Origin: a bacterium
GTDB taxonomy: Bacteria; Babelota; Babeliae; Babelales; Vermiphilaceae
Length of the DNA: 43,050 nt
Direction: 5' to 3'
Assembly: GCA_021833825.1 (NCBI GenBank)
Contig: JAKBEL010000009.1
Coordinates: 1 to 43,050, forward strand
Part shown: piece after piece, positions 8,893-17,926 of the stretch
Layout of the letters: each line of letters begins with the position of its first letter
How positions within the stretch are numbered: the first letter of the stretch is position 1
Made by a program: the position numbers and the translations under genes
Notes under the pieces: model-generated
What the model saw: the letters and a program-made list of their open reading frames with translations, nothing else
Databases searched by the model: none
Told to the model about the DNA's origin: nothing

Positions 8893-10389
8893 TTATTTCC
8901 AATTACGTGCAACATCAATCAACAAACGAACCGCAGCACCAGTTGCTCCTGCACGATAATATGATATATCTGGCACATCAAATGCGGTTCCTGCTATATC
9001 AAGATGAACCCATGGAGTCTTCTCAACAAAATGTTGTAGGAAAAAACCTGCTGTAATAGCTCCAGCACGATATGACGGATTGCCAATATTACAAATATCT
9101 GCAATTTTAGACTTGATTGCAGCTTTATAATCATCATGAAATGGCAATGACCAGACACGATCACCTGTTCTATTTGCAGCCTCTTGAACTTTTTGCTCTA
9201 AATCATGATGCTGGCTCATCATGCCAGTAAAAAATGGTCCAAAAGCATACGCACAAGCACCGGTCAATGTTGCAACATCTATCATCGCATCAGGATTATA
9301 ATGTTTTTCAACATATGAGAGTGCATCCGCTAAAATCAGGCGACCCTCTGCATCAGTATTACGAACCTCTGCTGTTTTACCATTATAAAAACGGATAATA
9401 TCTCCCGGCTTGGTCGCTTTACCACTTGGAAGATTTTCTGAAATAGGCATAGCAACAACAATATTGACCGGAGGATTCAATTGAGCAAGTGCATCAATAG
9501 CCTCAAGAACTGCTGCTGCACCAGACATATCCTCTTTCATCGTCTCCATATATTGGGCTGGCTTTAAGCTCAATCCACCAGAATCGAAGGTAATCCCTTT
9601 GCCAACAAATGCCAGTGTTGGAGCATTCTTTTTTTCCGACTTATATTCTAGAATCATTAAATGGCAATCACGATCAGAACCCTTTGAGACAGCTGCAAGA
9701 CCTCCCATTCCCATATTAACAATCTCCGCCTCTTTAAATTCGGTCACTTTCAAGCCACGCTCTTTTGCCACCTCTTTTGCACGTGCAGCAAGTTCAGATG
9801 GAGTTATATGCTCTGAAGGCATATCGATCATATGACGAGCTTTGTTAACAGCTGTACCAATAATAGAGCCGCTATCTAAACCTTTTTGAAGATCAGTTCT
9901 GCAAGCCTCATCAGCAACCAAAACAAATTCAAACTCTTTTACCCTTTTTTCTTTGAAGAATTCATCAAAATGGTATTGCGCCATTAATGTTACAACAGAA
10001 GTCTCTTGCCCTAGATCTTCTGCCTTAATACCAAAAAATGATGGCTCAGGAAGTTCCAAAGCTATCTTTTTGCACTGATACTGCTCTGCAAGACGAACAA
10101 GAGAGCCCAATGCTCGTCGATAGATCTCAACATTCTTTTCATTATGTTTACCAGCACCGAGCAATATTAAACATTTCGTCTCTTTATCATGCATCATATG
10201 CACTAAAAAGCTGCTCTGCGCTTTGCCTGTAAATTCATGCTTTGCAAGCAATGCTTCAAGATCAGGAATAATATCTTGCGCAATATCCTTTAAATGGCCC
10301 GTCAATTTAAAATCTTCCGGCACAAAAAGAGCATACGCATCAGCTTTATGTGCCAATAATGGATTACTACTTATCGTATAATTAATCAT
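8893..10389 (-). CDS. pepA: M17 leucyl aminopeptidase
   Basis: Cytosolic two-metal aminopeptidase removing N-terminal residues from peptides, normally a hexamer. The 498-aa length is standard. An N-terminal macro-like domain (about 1-170) precedes the catalytic domain. Metal and catalytic residues are all in place: K264 and D269 in VGKGITFDSGG, K276, D287 in KEDMSG, and D346, E348 and R350 in NTDAEGRLILADAL. No signal peptide. It is a single gene convergent with thyX, with the inverted repeat 8705-8832 between them. In a host-dependent bacterium it may help recycle imported peptides; that is inference. Confidence 0.96.
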   Translation of the reverse strand: MINYTISSNPLLAHKADAYALFVPEDFKLTGHLKDIAQDIIPDLEALLAKHEFTGKAQSSFLVHMMHDKETKCLILLGAGKHNEKNVEIYRRALGSLVRLAEQYQCKKIALELPEPSFFGIKAEDLGQETSVVTLMAQYHFDEFFKEKRVKEFEFVLVADEACRTDLQKGLDSGSIIGTAVNKARHMIDMPSEHITPSELAARAKEVAKERGLKVTEFKEAEIVNMGMGGLAAVSKGSDRDCHLMILEYKSEKKNAPTLAFVGKGITFDSGGLSLKPAQYMETMKEDMSGAAAVLEAIDALAQLNPPVNIVVAMPISENLPSGKATKPGDIIRFYNGKTAEVRNTDAEGRLILADALSYVEKHYNPDAMIDVATLTGACAYAFGPFFTGMMSQHHDLEQKVQEAANRTGDRVWSLPFHDDYKAAIKSKIADICNIGNPSYRAGAITAGFFLQHFVEKTPWVHLDIAGTAFDVPDISYYRAGATGAAVRLLIDVARNWK

Positions 10390-10501
10390 ATAAAAATCCC
10401 TTCAGACATGGTTATACCTTATTGCCATAAGAATACCAGAAAAAGAGATGATAGTTGATTAATAATTAAATGGCAGAGATAGCACCTTATTAAAAAATCT
10501 A

Positions 10502-11782
10502 TTAAAAATTTTCAACCCAAGCAACGCTCAATGTTCTAGTATGACTACTGGGACCTTTCAATTGAAACATCGTAAAAGCTATTACATCTCCCGGATAGAG
10601 AGTAACAGAATAGGTATTAGGTGGCATATACGTGCCCGTTGGCCCTCCAGAAATTGAGGCACTACCAACGTCCATATTGAATACATCAAGATATACAGGC
10701 GTTCCACCTGTAATAGTAATTCCTTGATTATTAGATGCAACCTGCATAACAGAGTTATTAGTATCAATATCGGTAAATATAGCTCCCGATACAGTAGGAT
10801 TTTTATAAAGTTTTACCTGAAGAGCAACGTCTCCATTTTTATCATAACCTTGCACAGCAAATTGCACAATTTGAACAGATATCTTGTTAGGAACATTACG
10901 AAAAACAGATTTATTTTGTAAAACCATAAAGACACTCTCAGTGCCTGTATTAATATTTGCTAAAACCTCGACAGCAAAAAATCTATTTCCAGGATCGCTA
11001 CTGATCGAAATCGTACCCGCATTCCAACTTGCTGTCTTTAAAGTGAGCACAGAGGTTCCTGTCAGATTCTCTACACGCGCTGTAATGGGCAGGAGTGGCT
11101 GCCCAATAGATGGTATGTTAGATGCATTTGGATTCTGAATAATATGGAATGTTATCCAATTGCCATTGCTGTTCATAATCTGAAATTTGACAATTGCACT
11201 TCCAAGCCAACCGTATGATATTCTAAATATATTCAGATTTCCCGGAACGTAGACAAATCCACTTGTTCCTGTACCATCAAGCTTATCCTGATTAAAGCTC
11301 GATTGGGGAACAAATGTGTCAACCACTACGCTCGCATTTGAGGCATTACTACGCTGCAGAACTCCAAATGTTGTTCCATTAAATCCTACTGCAAATCCAT
11401 TCTGATAATCATATGGCCCAATAAGTTGTGATGATGTGGCAACAAATGAGCCGGTAAATGCTGCAGTAAAATATGCATAGGCATCGTGACCAGATTGATA
11501 AATAAGGCTCTGATCTGACTGCAATTGTGCAATTGAATTTGCAGAGGCTGCCGTGCTCAATACAGCCATACTATTGGCAGAGGTTACTGTACCTCCCCCT
11601 TGAGTATATGTTGTTGTACTATAATTGGGAATACCATACTGAAACTGCACATTCACATCATCAGTCCGACCCTCTTCTATTTCACTACCAAAAATACCGA
11701 CAAAACCGCTCGCCTCAGAACCAAATTCTGATGATTGTATTGTTGTACATATCATTAAAAATAAAACTAATATAGTCAACAT
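10502..11782 (-). CDS. Exported protein sharing the C-terminal domain of the fibre-like neighbour
   Basis: The 426-aa protein has a signal peptide (about 1-17) and then almost at once the domain that forms residues 535-926 of the gene upstream, beginning FVGIFGSEIEEGRTD. It lacks the IDTRT repeat stalk. The ATG abuts the stop of the upstream gene (TAAATG, 11780-11785), and GGGAGGAG in the upstream gene's last codons provides the ribosome site, so the two are translated from one message. The first two thirds are nearly identical to the paralogue, while the last 120 residues have diverged. Sequence is Ser/Thr/Asn/Gly rich and probably all beta. Function unknown; a surface or fibre-tip role is inferred. 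Confidence 0.8.
   Translation of the reverse strand: MLTILVLFLMICTTIQSSEFGSEASGFVGIFGSEIEEGRTDDVNVQFQYGIPNYSTTTYTQGGGTVTSANSMAVLSTAASANSIAQLQSDQSLIYQSGHDAYAYFTAAFTGSFVATSSQLIGPYDYQNGFAVGFNGTTFGVLQRSNASNASVVVDTFVPQSSFNQDKLDGTGTSGFVYVPGNLNIFRISYGWLGSAIVKFQIMNSNGNWITFHIIQNPNASNIPSIGQPLLPITARVENLTGTSVLTLKTASWNAGTISISSDPGNRFFAVEVLANINTGTESVFMVLQNKSVFRNVPNKISVQIVQFAVQGYDKNGDVALQVKLYKNPTVSGAIFTDIDTNNSVMQVASNNQGITITGGTPVYLDVFNMDVGSASISGGPTGTYMPPNTYSVTLYPGDVIAFTMFQLKGPSSHTRTLSVAWVENF
11042..11492. repeat. Near-identical duplicated block (copy 1; partner 12296-12746)
   Basis: These 451 bases align without gaps to 12296-12746; I count about 18 differences (about 96% identity). Flanking parts of the same two genes are clearly more diverged. 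The block encodes the domain core from HDAYAYFTAAF to PITARVEN. Pattern suggests recent sequence exchange between neighbours. Confidence 0.85.
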
Positions 11783-14563
11783 TTAAAAACGCTCCTCCCA
11801 TGCAACTCCACCCAAGACGCTTTGACTTGCTGATGCGGCAGTTACGGTTATAGTTATGGTCTCTCCTGGATACACAAAAATATCATACGTTCCTGTTGGA
11901 AAAAGATCAATTGAAGGGCCATTTCCTGTTGTTATAGAAGGCTTAAGGAACATTAATGTCCCCGTACCGGCTGAATAGGTGCCGGCAGTCGAAAGCGCCA
12001 TTACTGAATTTCCAGAACTTACTTGAGAAAAAGAGGTTCCAGTAACAGTTGCATTTTTCCTTAACCGCATTATTGCCTGTTCAACTACTGCATCTATCGG
12101 CCCACCACCAAAAGCTGCTATTCTCACCTTAATCTTATTAGGCTTATTACTAAAGACTGTCTGATTTTGCAAGGTTAAAACATGAGTCTCAGTACCAGCT
12201 GCAGGACTAGCTATAGTATTATTTGCCTGGAAATATCTGTATGAAGCATTGCTCTGGTTTGCAACCGTTCCACCATTCCAACTTGCTGTTTGTAGAGTGA
12301 GTACAGAGGTTCCTGCCAGATTCTCCACACGTGCTGTAATGGGCAGGAGTGGCTGCGCAATAGAAGGTATGTTAGATCCATTTGGATTCTGAATAATGTG
12401 GAACGTTATCCAATTACCATTACTGTTCATAATCTGGAATTTGACAATTGCACTTCCAAGCCAACCATAAGATATTCTAAATATATTCAGATTTCCTGGA
12501 ACGTAGACAAATCCACTTGTGCCTGTACCATCAAGCTTATCCTGATTAAAGCTCGATTGAGGAACAAATGTGTCAACCACTACGCTCGCATTTGAGGCAT
12601 TACTACGCTGCAGAACTCCAAATGTTGTTCCATTAAATCCTACTGCAAATCCATTCTGATAATCATATGGCCCAATAAGTTGTGATGATGTGGCAACAAA
12701 TGAGCCTGTAAATGCTGCAGTAAAATATGCATAGGCATCGTGACCACAATTATAGGTGATATTATCAATCGATTGAATCTGAGCTATAGAATTTGCCGAC
12801 CCTGCAGTACTCAATACAGCCATACTATTGGCAGACGTAACCGTTCCTCCGCCTTGAGTATATGTAGTAGTACTATAAGAAGGAATTCCATACTGAAATT
12901 GAATATTGATAGTATCGGTACGCCCTTCCGCAATCTCACTACCAAAAATACCTATAAATGGCTGATTATTAGTTGAAGTACCTACTGATGACAAAATAAC
13001 ATTAACATTAGATGCGATAGTCTGATCTAGACTATAAATATTGTTTACCGTTGTTTGAACAGCAGCTATAGCACTTGCATTATTAACAACACTTATCTGC
13101 GAAGCAATAACCTGTTCAAGACTGAATATCGATGCTGTTCGTGTATCAATAGCATTGACCGCACTACAACAGTTCTGTGCATTTGCCACATATGAAAGTA
13201 TTGTCTGATCGGTATTATAGATACTACTTGTTCTTGTATCGATCACATTCACTGTTGATTGTGTAGATCGATCAATAGCAATATCTACATCAATTTTAGA
13301 TGATACACTATTAACATTATTAACAATTACTTGATCAAGACTGAATATCGATGCAGTTCTTGTATCAATAGCATTGACCGCACTGCAACAGTTCTGTGCA
13401 TTTGCTACATATGAGAGTATTGTCTGATCTGTATTGTAGATTGAAGTGGTCCTTGTATCTATCACGCCAACTTTAGATGCTGTTGTCTGATCGAGTGCTG
13501 TGAGCGCATCAACTTTAGAATTGATTGTCTGATCAAGGTTGTATATTGAACTCGTTCTTGTATCTATCACATTGACCGTTGATTGAATGCTATTAACATT
13601 TGCCGCAATGCTCTGATCAAGACTGAATATAGATGCTGTTCGTGTATCAATTGCATTGACCGCACTGCAGCAGTTCTGTGCATTGGCTACATATGAAAGT
13701 ATTGTCTGATCTGTATTATAGATACTACTTGTTCGTGTATCGATCACTCCAACTTTAGATGCGGTTGTCTGATCCAATACTGTGAGCGCATCAATTTTAG
13801 AATTGATCGTCTGATCTAAATTATAGATTGAACTTGTTCGTGTATCGATCACATTCACTGCGCTGCAGCAATTAACTGAATTGTCTATAGCTGATTGAAT
13901 TGAGATAACTCGTGGATCAATGTCCTCAACTAATGACAAGATCGTCTGGTCTACATTATAAATACTGCTTGTTCTTGTATCGATCACATTCACTGTTGAT
14001 TGAATGCTATTAACATTTGCCGCAATGCTCTGATCAAGACTGAATATCGATGCTGTTCGTGTATCAATTGCATTGACTGCACTACAACAGTTTTGCGCAT
14101 TTGCTACATATGACAATATCGTCTGATCTGTATTGTAGATACTACCCGTTCTTGTGTCGATCACGTTGACTGTCGATTGAATGCTATTCACTCGTGGATC
14201 AACATCTTCAACATATGAGAGTATTGTTCTGTCAACATCATAGATTGATGCCGTTCGTGTATCGATCACGTTGACGGCGCTGCAGCAATTAACTGAATTG
14301 TCTATAGCTGATTGAATTGAGATAACTCGTGGATCGATGTCCTCAACCAATGACAAGATCGTCTGATCTACATTGTAGATACTACTTGTCCTTGTATCAA
14401 TAACGTTCACTGTTGATTCAATCGTACAAACTTTCACAAGAGTATCAATAACATAATCCCATACTCTTACACCCGAAATTGGCGTACAACTAGCGGCATG
14501 TATCTGATTGATAAAAAATATAGTATATAGAACAATGCTTCTGAAAAGACTACACTTAATCAT
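11783..14563 (-). CDS. Exported fibre-like protein with 13 IDTRT repeats
   Basis: The 926-aa product begins with a signal peptide (1-24). Residues about 50-525 hold 13 copies of V-[NG]-[VA]-IDTRT, 28 to 46 residues apart, each followed by S-I-[YF]-x-x-[DE]-[QR]. Hydrophobic residues at 3/4 spacing suggest a coiled coil. Six copies include a vicinal Cys pair (NCCSAV), which could cross-link strands. Residues 535-926 are a Ser/Thr/Asn-rich, probably beta C-terminal domain repeated in the next gene. AAAGGG lies 6 bases before the ATG. The stalk-plus-tip layout recalls trimeric adhesins and phage tail fibres, but I recognise no named family; adhesion is inferred. Confidence 0.8.
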   Translation of the reverse strand: MIKCSLFRSIVLYTIFFINQIHAASCTPISGVRVWDYVIDTLVKVCTIESTVNVIDTRTSSIYNVDQTILSLVEDIDPRVISIQSAIDNSVNCCSAVNVIDTRTASIYDVDRTILSYVEDVDPRVNSIQSTVNVIDTRTGSIYNTDQTILSYVANAQNCCSAVNAIDTRTASIFSLDQSIAANVNSIQSTVNVIDTRTSSIYNVDQTILSLVEDIDPRVISIQSAIDNSVNCCSAVNVIDTRTSSIYNLDQTINSKIDALTVLDQTTASKVGVIDTRTSSIYNTDQTILSYVANAQNCCSAVNAIDTRTASIFSLDQSIAANVNSIQSTVNVIDTRTSSIYNLDQTINSKVDALTALDQTTASKVGVIDTRTTSIYNTDQTILSYVANAQNCCSAVNAIDTRTASIFSLDQVIVNNVNSVSSKIDVDIAIDRSTQSTVNVIDTRTSSIYNTDQTILSYVANAQNCCSAVNAIDTRTASIFSLEQVIASQISVVNNASAIAAVQTTVNNIYSLDQTIASNVNVILSSVGTSTNNQPFIGIFGSEIAEGRTDTINIQFQYGIPSYSTTTYTQGGGTVTSANSMAVLSTAGSANSIAQIQSIDNITYNCGHDAYAYFTAAFTGSFVATSSQLIGPYDYQNGFAVGFNGTTFGVLQRSNASNASVVVDTFVPQSSFNQDKLDGTGTSGFVYVPGNLNIFRISYGWLGSAIVKFQIMNSNGNWITFHIIQNPNGSNIPSIAQPLLPITARVENLAGTSVLTLQTASWNGGTVANQSNASYRYFQANNTIASPAAGTETHVLTLQNQTVFSNKPNKIKVRIAAFGGGPIDAVVEQAIMRLRKNATVTGTSFSQVSSGNSVMALSTAGTYSAGTGTLMFLKPSITTGNGPSIDLFPTGTYDIFVYPGETITITVTAASASQSVLGGVAWEERF
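12296..12746. repeat. Near-identical duplicated block (copy 2; partner 11042-11492)
   Basis: Second copy of the 451-base block, at a constant offset of 1254 bases from the first with no gaps. It encodes the core of the C-terminal domain of the fibre-like protein. Confidence 0.85.
13010..14410 (-). repeat. Coding tandem repeat region (IDTRT stalk)
   Basis: The complement of the IDTRT codons recurs 13 times, near 13140, 13224, 13348, 13450, 13555, 13640, 13733, 13840, 13973, 14058, 14152, 14255 and 14391. Spacing is irregular (about 84-136 bases) and always in frame. A longer unit running from YNTDQTILSYV through NCCSAV to FSLDQ or FSLEQ occurs four times, showing amplification at more than one level. 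Confidence 0.9.
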
Positions 14564-14702
14564 TGCTTACCCTTTTTTAAAATAAAGAAAAACTCTTTTT
14601 TTTTATAAGGCAACCAAAATTATTTGTATCCGTCAAGATAATTAATAAAAATATTAAATTTGTAAGCACTATTGTTGATTCGGACAAAAAAACGATTATA
14701 AA

Positions 14703-15368
14703 TTAATAATTTGAAGCAAAGAAATTGACCCCTATGTTGCCACCATAATTTCCTTGTGCCATACCATAATAAGGCCATCCCCAATAGTCATTCCATGGAT
14801 TTGCAACTTTAGAAAAATAGGGGCTATAATAGACATGAGCGCGATCTCTGATAATATCTTGATACTTTTTAAATAGACGCTCTTCTTGAACATATTGAGC
14901 AATATCAATAGTGATATAACTATCAATAAAACGCTTAAGCTCCTCTCTTGATGGATTACCTCTTAACATCACAGTTCCATGCTGATCTTCAACAACAACA
15001 CCATCTTTAAAGAGCACAACTGTAGGCAACTTATCTATGGTAATTGCATTATCTGCAATAATGGTCTTTCCTGCAGATTTTGTTACATCTAGCTGCATAA
15101 AAAGAACCGCTTTGCGTGGATAATATCCCGAAGAGGATAATTGACTAAAAACTTTTTTAAATTTTTTTGCAGCATTATCTCTATGATCAATAGAATTGCA
15201 TGAAGATGAATTATAAAGAAAAATTACCGCTGCCTTGTACTTTCTAATCTGATCATATAGCTTTTGCTCTGAGAATTGATAACGATATGCATGAGGCTTA
15301 CTACTCAATTGCGGCCTTAACAAAAGAGAACCTATCAAGACCGACAGTATAATTCCATATCTTTTCAT
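14703..15368 (-). CDS. Exported thioredoxin-fold protein with a single active-site Cys
   Basis: The 221-aa protein starts with a signal peptide (about 1-23) and contains a thioredoxin-like domain at about 40-150: strand AAVIFLYNSSSC, then the cis-Pro segment KLPTVVLFKDG (Pro115). The usual CxxC is reduced to one Cys (C57, in SSSCNS), so simple dithiol oxidoreduction is unlikely; disulfide isomerase, monothiol or structural roles remain. The C-terminus is rich in Tyr, Trp and Gly. Its ATG overlaps the stop of the hydrolase gene upstream (ATGA, 15365-15368), so the two are translationally coupled. Substrate unknown. Confidence 0.75.
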   Translation of the reverse strand: MKRYGIILSVLIGSLLLRPQLSSKPHAYRYQFSEQKLYDQIRKYKAAVIFLYNSSSCNSIDHRDNAAKKFKKVFSQLSSSGYYPRKAVLFMQLDVTKSAGKTIIADNAITIDKLPTVVLFKDGVVVEDQHGTVMLRGNPSREELKRFIDSYITIDIAQYVQEERLFKKYQDIIRDRAHVYYSPYFSKVANPWNDYWGWPYYGMAQGNYGGNIGVNFFASNY

Positions 15369-16411
15369 AAAATCCTCCCTCCACCATCAAGAGGAATCTG
15401 ATCTTCAATAATTTTAGCCTGCTTTCTTTTATAAATCGAACCATCAAGAACAGCTTTAACAAACTTATTAAGCTGCTTGCTGTAACATTCAGGATTATAG
15501 AAAAACGAGTCACAATGAGCCCTACCATCGGTCAACCAGAGCCGTTTATAACCACGAGCACCATCATAGACAGACTTTATCGCATCAATACTGACCCGAG
15601 CATCATTTTTACAACATATAAACAGGCAAGGAATAGTGATCTTTTTAATCGATTCTTGCGGTCTGACCGGACAGATATGCACATTGATATTACGGGGATC
15701 CATATTGGCCGACAACCTCAACACCGGTTTTATAACCTCTTGAACATAGGGATGCAACGCATATTTATGCAATAATTGCCTTCCTGGGACATATACCTGA
15801 TAACCAAACATTGAGATGGTCATCGTATTGATACTCCGCTTGAGAACATTCTCAATTGAATCAAAAGGACAATCAAGAATCATAGCCTTAAAGAGATCCG
15901 GATGCTGCGCTTGAGCTTCAATAGATGATGCTGCCCCCATAGAAAAACCATATGCAATAAGGGGCAAATCTTTAATCTTAGGATGATGTTTCATAAACTG
16001 TGCAGCAGCGATCACATCCAATGCCTCATCACGACCAAAGGTGCAGGTCTGATCATCAACATCTTCACCATGAGCACGAAAATCATAGGCAAGAAAATTG
16101 TATTCAGGTCCAAAAAGGCCCCTTAAAAAGCCAATATCAAATTTATTGCACATAAATCCATGACTCATCAATATGTTCGCTTTGGCATTATCACGACGTA
16201 TCAAAATTCCCTTGCGAACAATCTTTTCAGCAGAAACACTATTTTTTTGTGGATAAATAGAGACCTTTTCAACTATTGCATTAGGCACTAGATCATTAAT
16301 AACCTCATCAATAGTTCCATAATCATCAATGTGCATAGGAATGACAGCAAATTCATCCGCGCAAAGATGTTGCACAAGAATCATTAATATTAAAAATAGT
16401 ACCCGCTTCAT
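15365..16411 (-). CDS. Exported alpha/beta hydrolase
   Basis: The 348-aa serine hydrolase has a signal peptide (about 1-18). The catalytic triad is readable: Ser157 in GFSMGAAS, Asp270 in CCKNDARV, His299 in GRAHCDS; the oxyanion region is SHGFMCNK, followed by YDFRAHGED. The DFRxHG pattern is typical of the BAAT/dienelactone-type or X-Pro peptidase-like S9/S15 hydrolases and of FrsA-like esterases; substrate cannot be told. Because of the signal peptide it should act outside the cytoplasm. It is first in a two-gene operon with a thioredoxin-fold protein. Confidence 0.85.
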   Translation of the reverse strand: MKRVLFLILMILVQHLCADEFAVIPMHIDDYGTIDEVINDLVPNAIVEKVSIYPQKNSVSAEKIVRKGILIRRDNAKANILMSHGFMCNKFDIGFLRGLFGPEYNFLAYDFRAHGEDVDDQTCTFGRDEALDVIAAAQFMKHHPKIKDLPLIAYGFSMGAASSIEAQAQHPDLFKAMILDCPFDSIENVLKRSINTMTISMFGYQVYVPGRQLLHKYALHPYVQEVIKPVLRLSANMDPRNINVHICPVRPQESIKKITIPCLFICCKNDARVSIDAIKSVYDGARGYKRLWLTDGRAHCDSFFYNPECYSKQLNKFVKAVLDGSIYKRKQAKIIEDQIPLDGGGRIL

Positions 16412-16583
16412 TTTCTCAACCCCTATAAATCAGATCACTTACAGAATCATCGTATCATGAAAACTTTTCAATTTGCAATAAAAATATTCCGGATCTCAAC
16501 CGGCGCCCCATGCATTAGACTTTTTTAAAATATTGCAATTTGCATATTTACTGTGTCATAGTAATAATAAAAGGAGAAATACC

Positions 16584-16988
16584 ATGAAATTAGTAAAAAT
16601 AGTATGTTTAACAGCAATAGTTATTGGATCTACAGAGGCCATTCAGATAGAGAATCGTTCTATGGATAATGCCTATATCAACCAAATAACGACTCTGCGC
16701 AATAACGGCCTTGGCCAGATTCCTTATATTGAGCAGACCTATATTGTTGTTGTTCCAGGCCAAACCATAGATACCCATACTTATGGTGGCCACTACCAGA
16801 AAGTGAGTGCTATCAGTTTTAACTTAGGCAATAACAAATTTGACATAAGTGCATCGCCTGAAAATAGCAATGCCCGAGTAACCATCAATAATGATGGGTC
16901 AGTTGTCACCTCTGAAGGGGTTGGCATGTCGCGCCATAGCCAAAATATTTCAAAACAGATGAGCATTCAAGGGCCACGTATTTTATAA
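16584..16988 (+). CDS. Small exported protein of unknown function
   Basis: I place the start at ATG 16584, where AAAAGGAG sits 7 bases upstream, giving 134 aa; an earlier in-frame TTG at 16533 has no such site. Residues 1-19 form a signal peptide (MKLVKIVCLTAIVIGSTEA). The mature part is polar with alternating beta-like segments (YIVVVPGQTI, AISFNLGNNKFDI, ARVTINNDGSVV) and no Cys. It is followed after 32 bases by another exported protein on the same strand. No family recognised. Confidence 0.75.
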   Translation: MKLVKIVCLTAIVIGSTEAIQIENRSMDNAYINQITTLRNNGLGQIPYIEQTYIVVVPGQTIDTHTYGGHYQKVSAISFNLGNNKFDISASPENSNARVTINNDGSVVTSEGVGMSRHSQNISKQMSIQGPRIL

Positions 16989-17020
16989 AAACTATAGTTT
17001 CTATTAAAACAGAGTTATTC

Positions 17021-17926
17021 ATGAAGCTCATTAAAAAGATAGCATGTTACACCTTATTGCTCACCATAACAGGCCAATCGCTCTGTGGTGACTCCTGGTG
17101 GTCCCGCCTTACCAATTATCTCTCATCTTGGAAAAATTCCGCCTTTGCAACCGCAAGTTCAACCGGCACATGGATCAAAGAAAATCCTGGTAAGACCACA
17201 TTGGTTGCTGGCGGTTTGACTGCTGCTGGCATCGCTTGTTATCTATATAAAAAAAATTGTCAGCTGCAAAAAGAGCCTCAAAATAAAATTAATCAATTTG
17301 TTCAAAGTGGACAATTAATCAAATTAGAAGAAGAAAATTATGATTTCAGTGATAATACTAAAAAAAACCCTGAGAAAATCGGAATGTCTATCATAAATCC
17401 TATCATTTTAGCCATAAAAGAAGAACAGCAAAGAATGAGCAATCCTCAATTTAATGACAATATGCTAGAATTGATATGGGCAAAGAAAGATTCGCTATTA
17501 TTAAATGAGCATGATTTAATAATATTAAAAAATATATTAAACTCAATTATCAAAGAAAAAAACGCCTCTCCAACAAAGATCTTCTCAATAATAAGTGAGA
17601 ATATTAGAAATGATAAAAATTCTTTGAAATACTTTAACGAAAAACAATATAATAACCTTAATTTTTTTAATCCTCAAGCGGCAAATGGCGCTAAGAATGT
17701 TGAGCAATTGATACATATAGCTAGAAATAAATTCGATTATCCAGAAAATTCCATAACTCTGTTACAATTAGCTTTATTGAACTTTAACTACGAAATGAAA
17801 AAAGAGTATCCTGATGCCCAAACAACTCACTCCCTCGTCGAACAGATACAAGCTCTCTCAAATGAAATTTTGAATTCTTTGATGAAAAATAGAGTAGGCA
17901 ACACTCCTACTCTATTAAACTTTTGA
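17021..17926 (+). CDS. Exported membrane protein of unknown function with KENP motif
   Basis: The 301-aa protein has a signal peptide (1-23), a Trp/Ser-rich segment, then KENP at 53-56 directly before a Gly-rich hydrophobic helix at about 59-76, followed by YKK and a long, charged, helical C-terminal part that should be cytoplasmic. The ribosome site is weak (ACAGAG). Its last 20 bases overlap the convergent trxB-trxA fusion. From about 17270 the gene is markedly more AT-rich than its first quarter. No domain recognised. Confidence 0.75.
   Translation: MKLIKKIACYTLLLTITGQSLCGDSWWSRLTNYLSSWKNSAFATASSTGTWIKENPGKTTLVAGGLTAAGIACYLYKKNCQLQKEPQNKINQFVQSGQLIKLEEENYDFSDNTKKNPEKIGMSIINPIILAIKEEQQRMSNPQFNDNMLELIWAKKDSLLLNEHDLIILKNILNSIIKEKNASPTKIFSIISENIRNDKNSLKYFNEKQYNNLNFFNPQAANGAKNVEQLIHIARNKFDYPENSITLLQLALLNFNYEMKKEYPDAQTTHSLVEQIQALSNEILNSLMKNRVGNTPTLLNF

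Noticed and set aside
13010-14410. Short repeats resembling a CRISPR array
   Set aside because: The repeats are in frame in a long open reading frame, irregularly spaced and encode a protein repeat; there are no cas genes.
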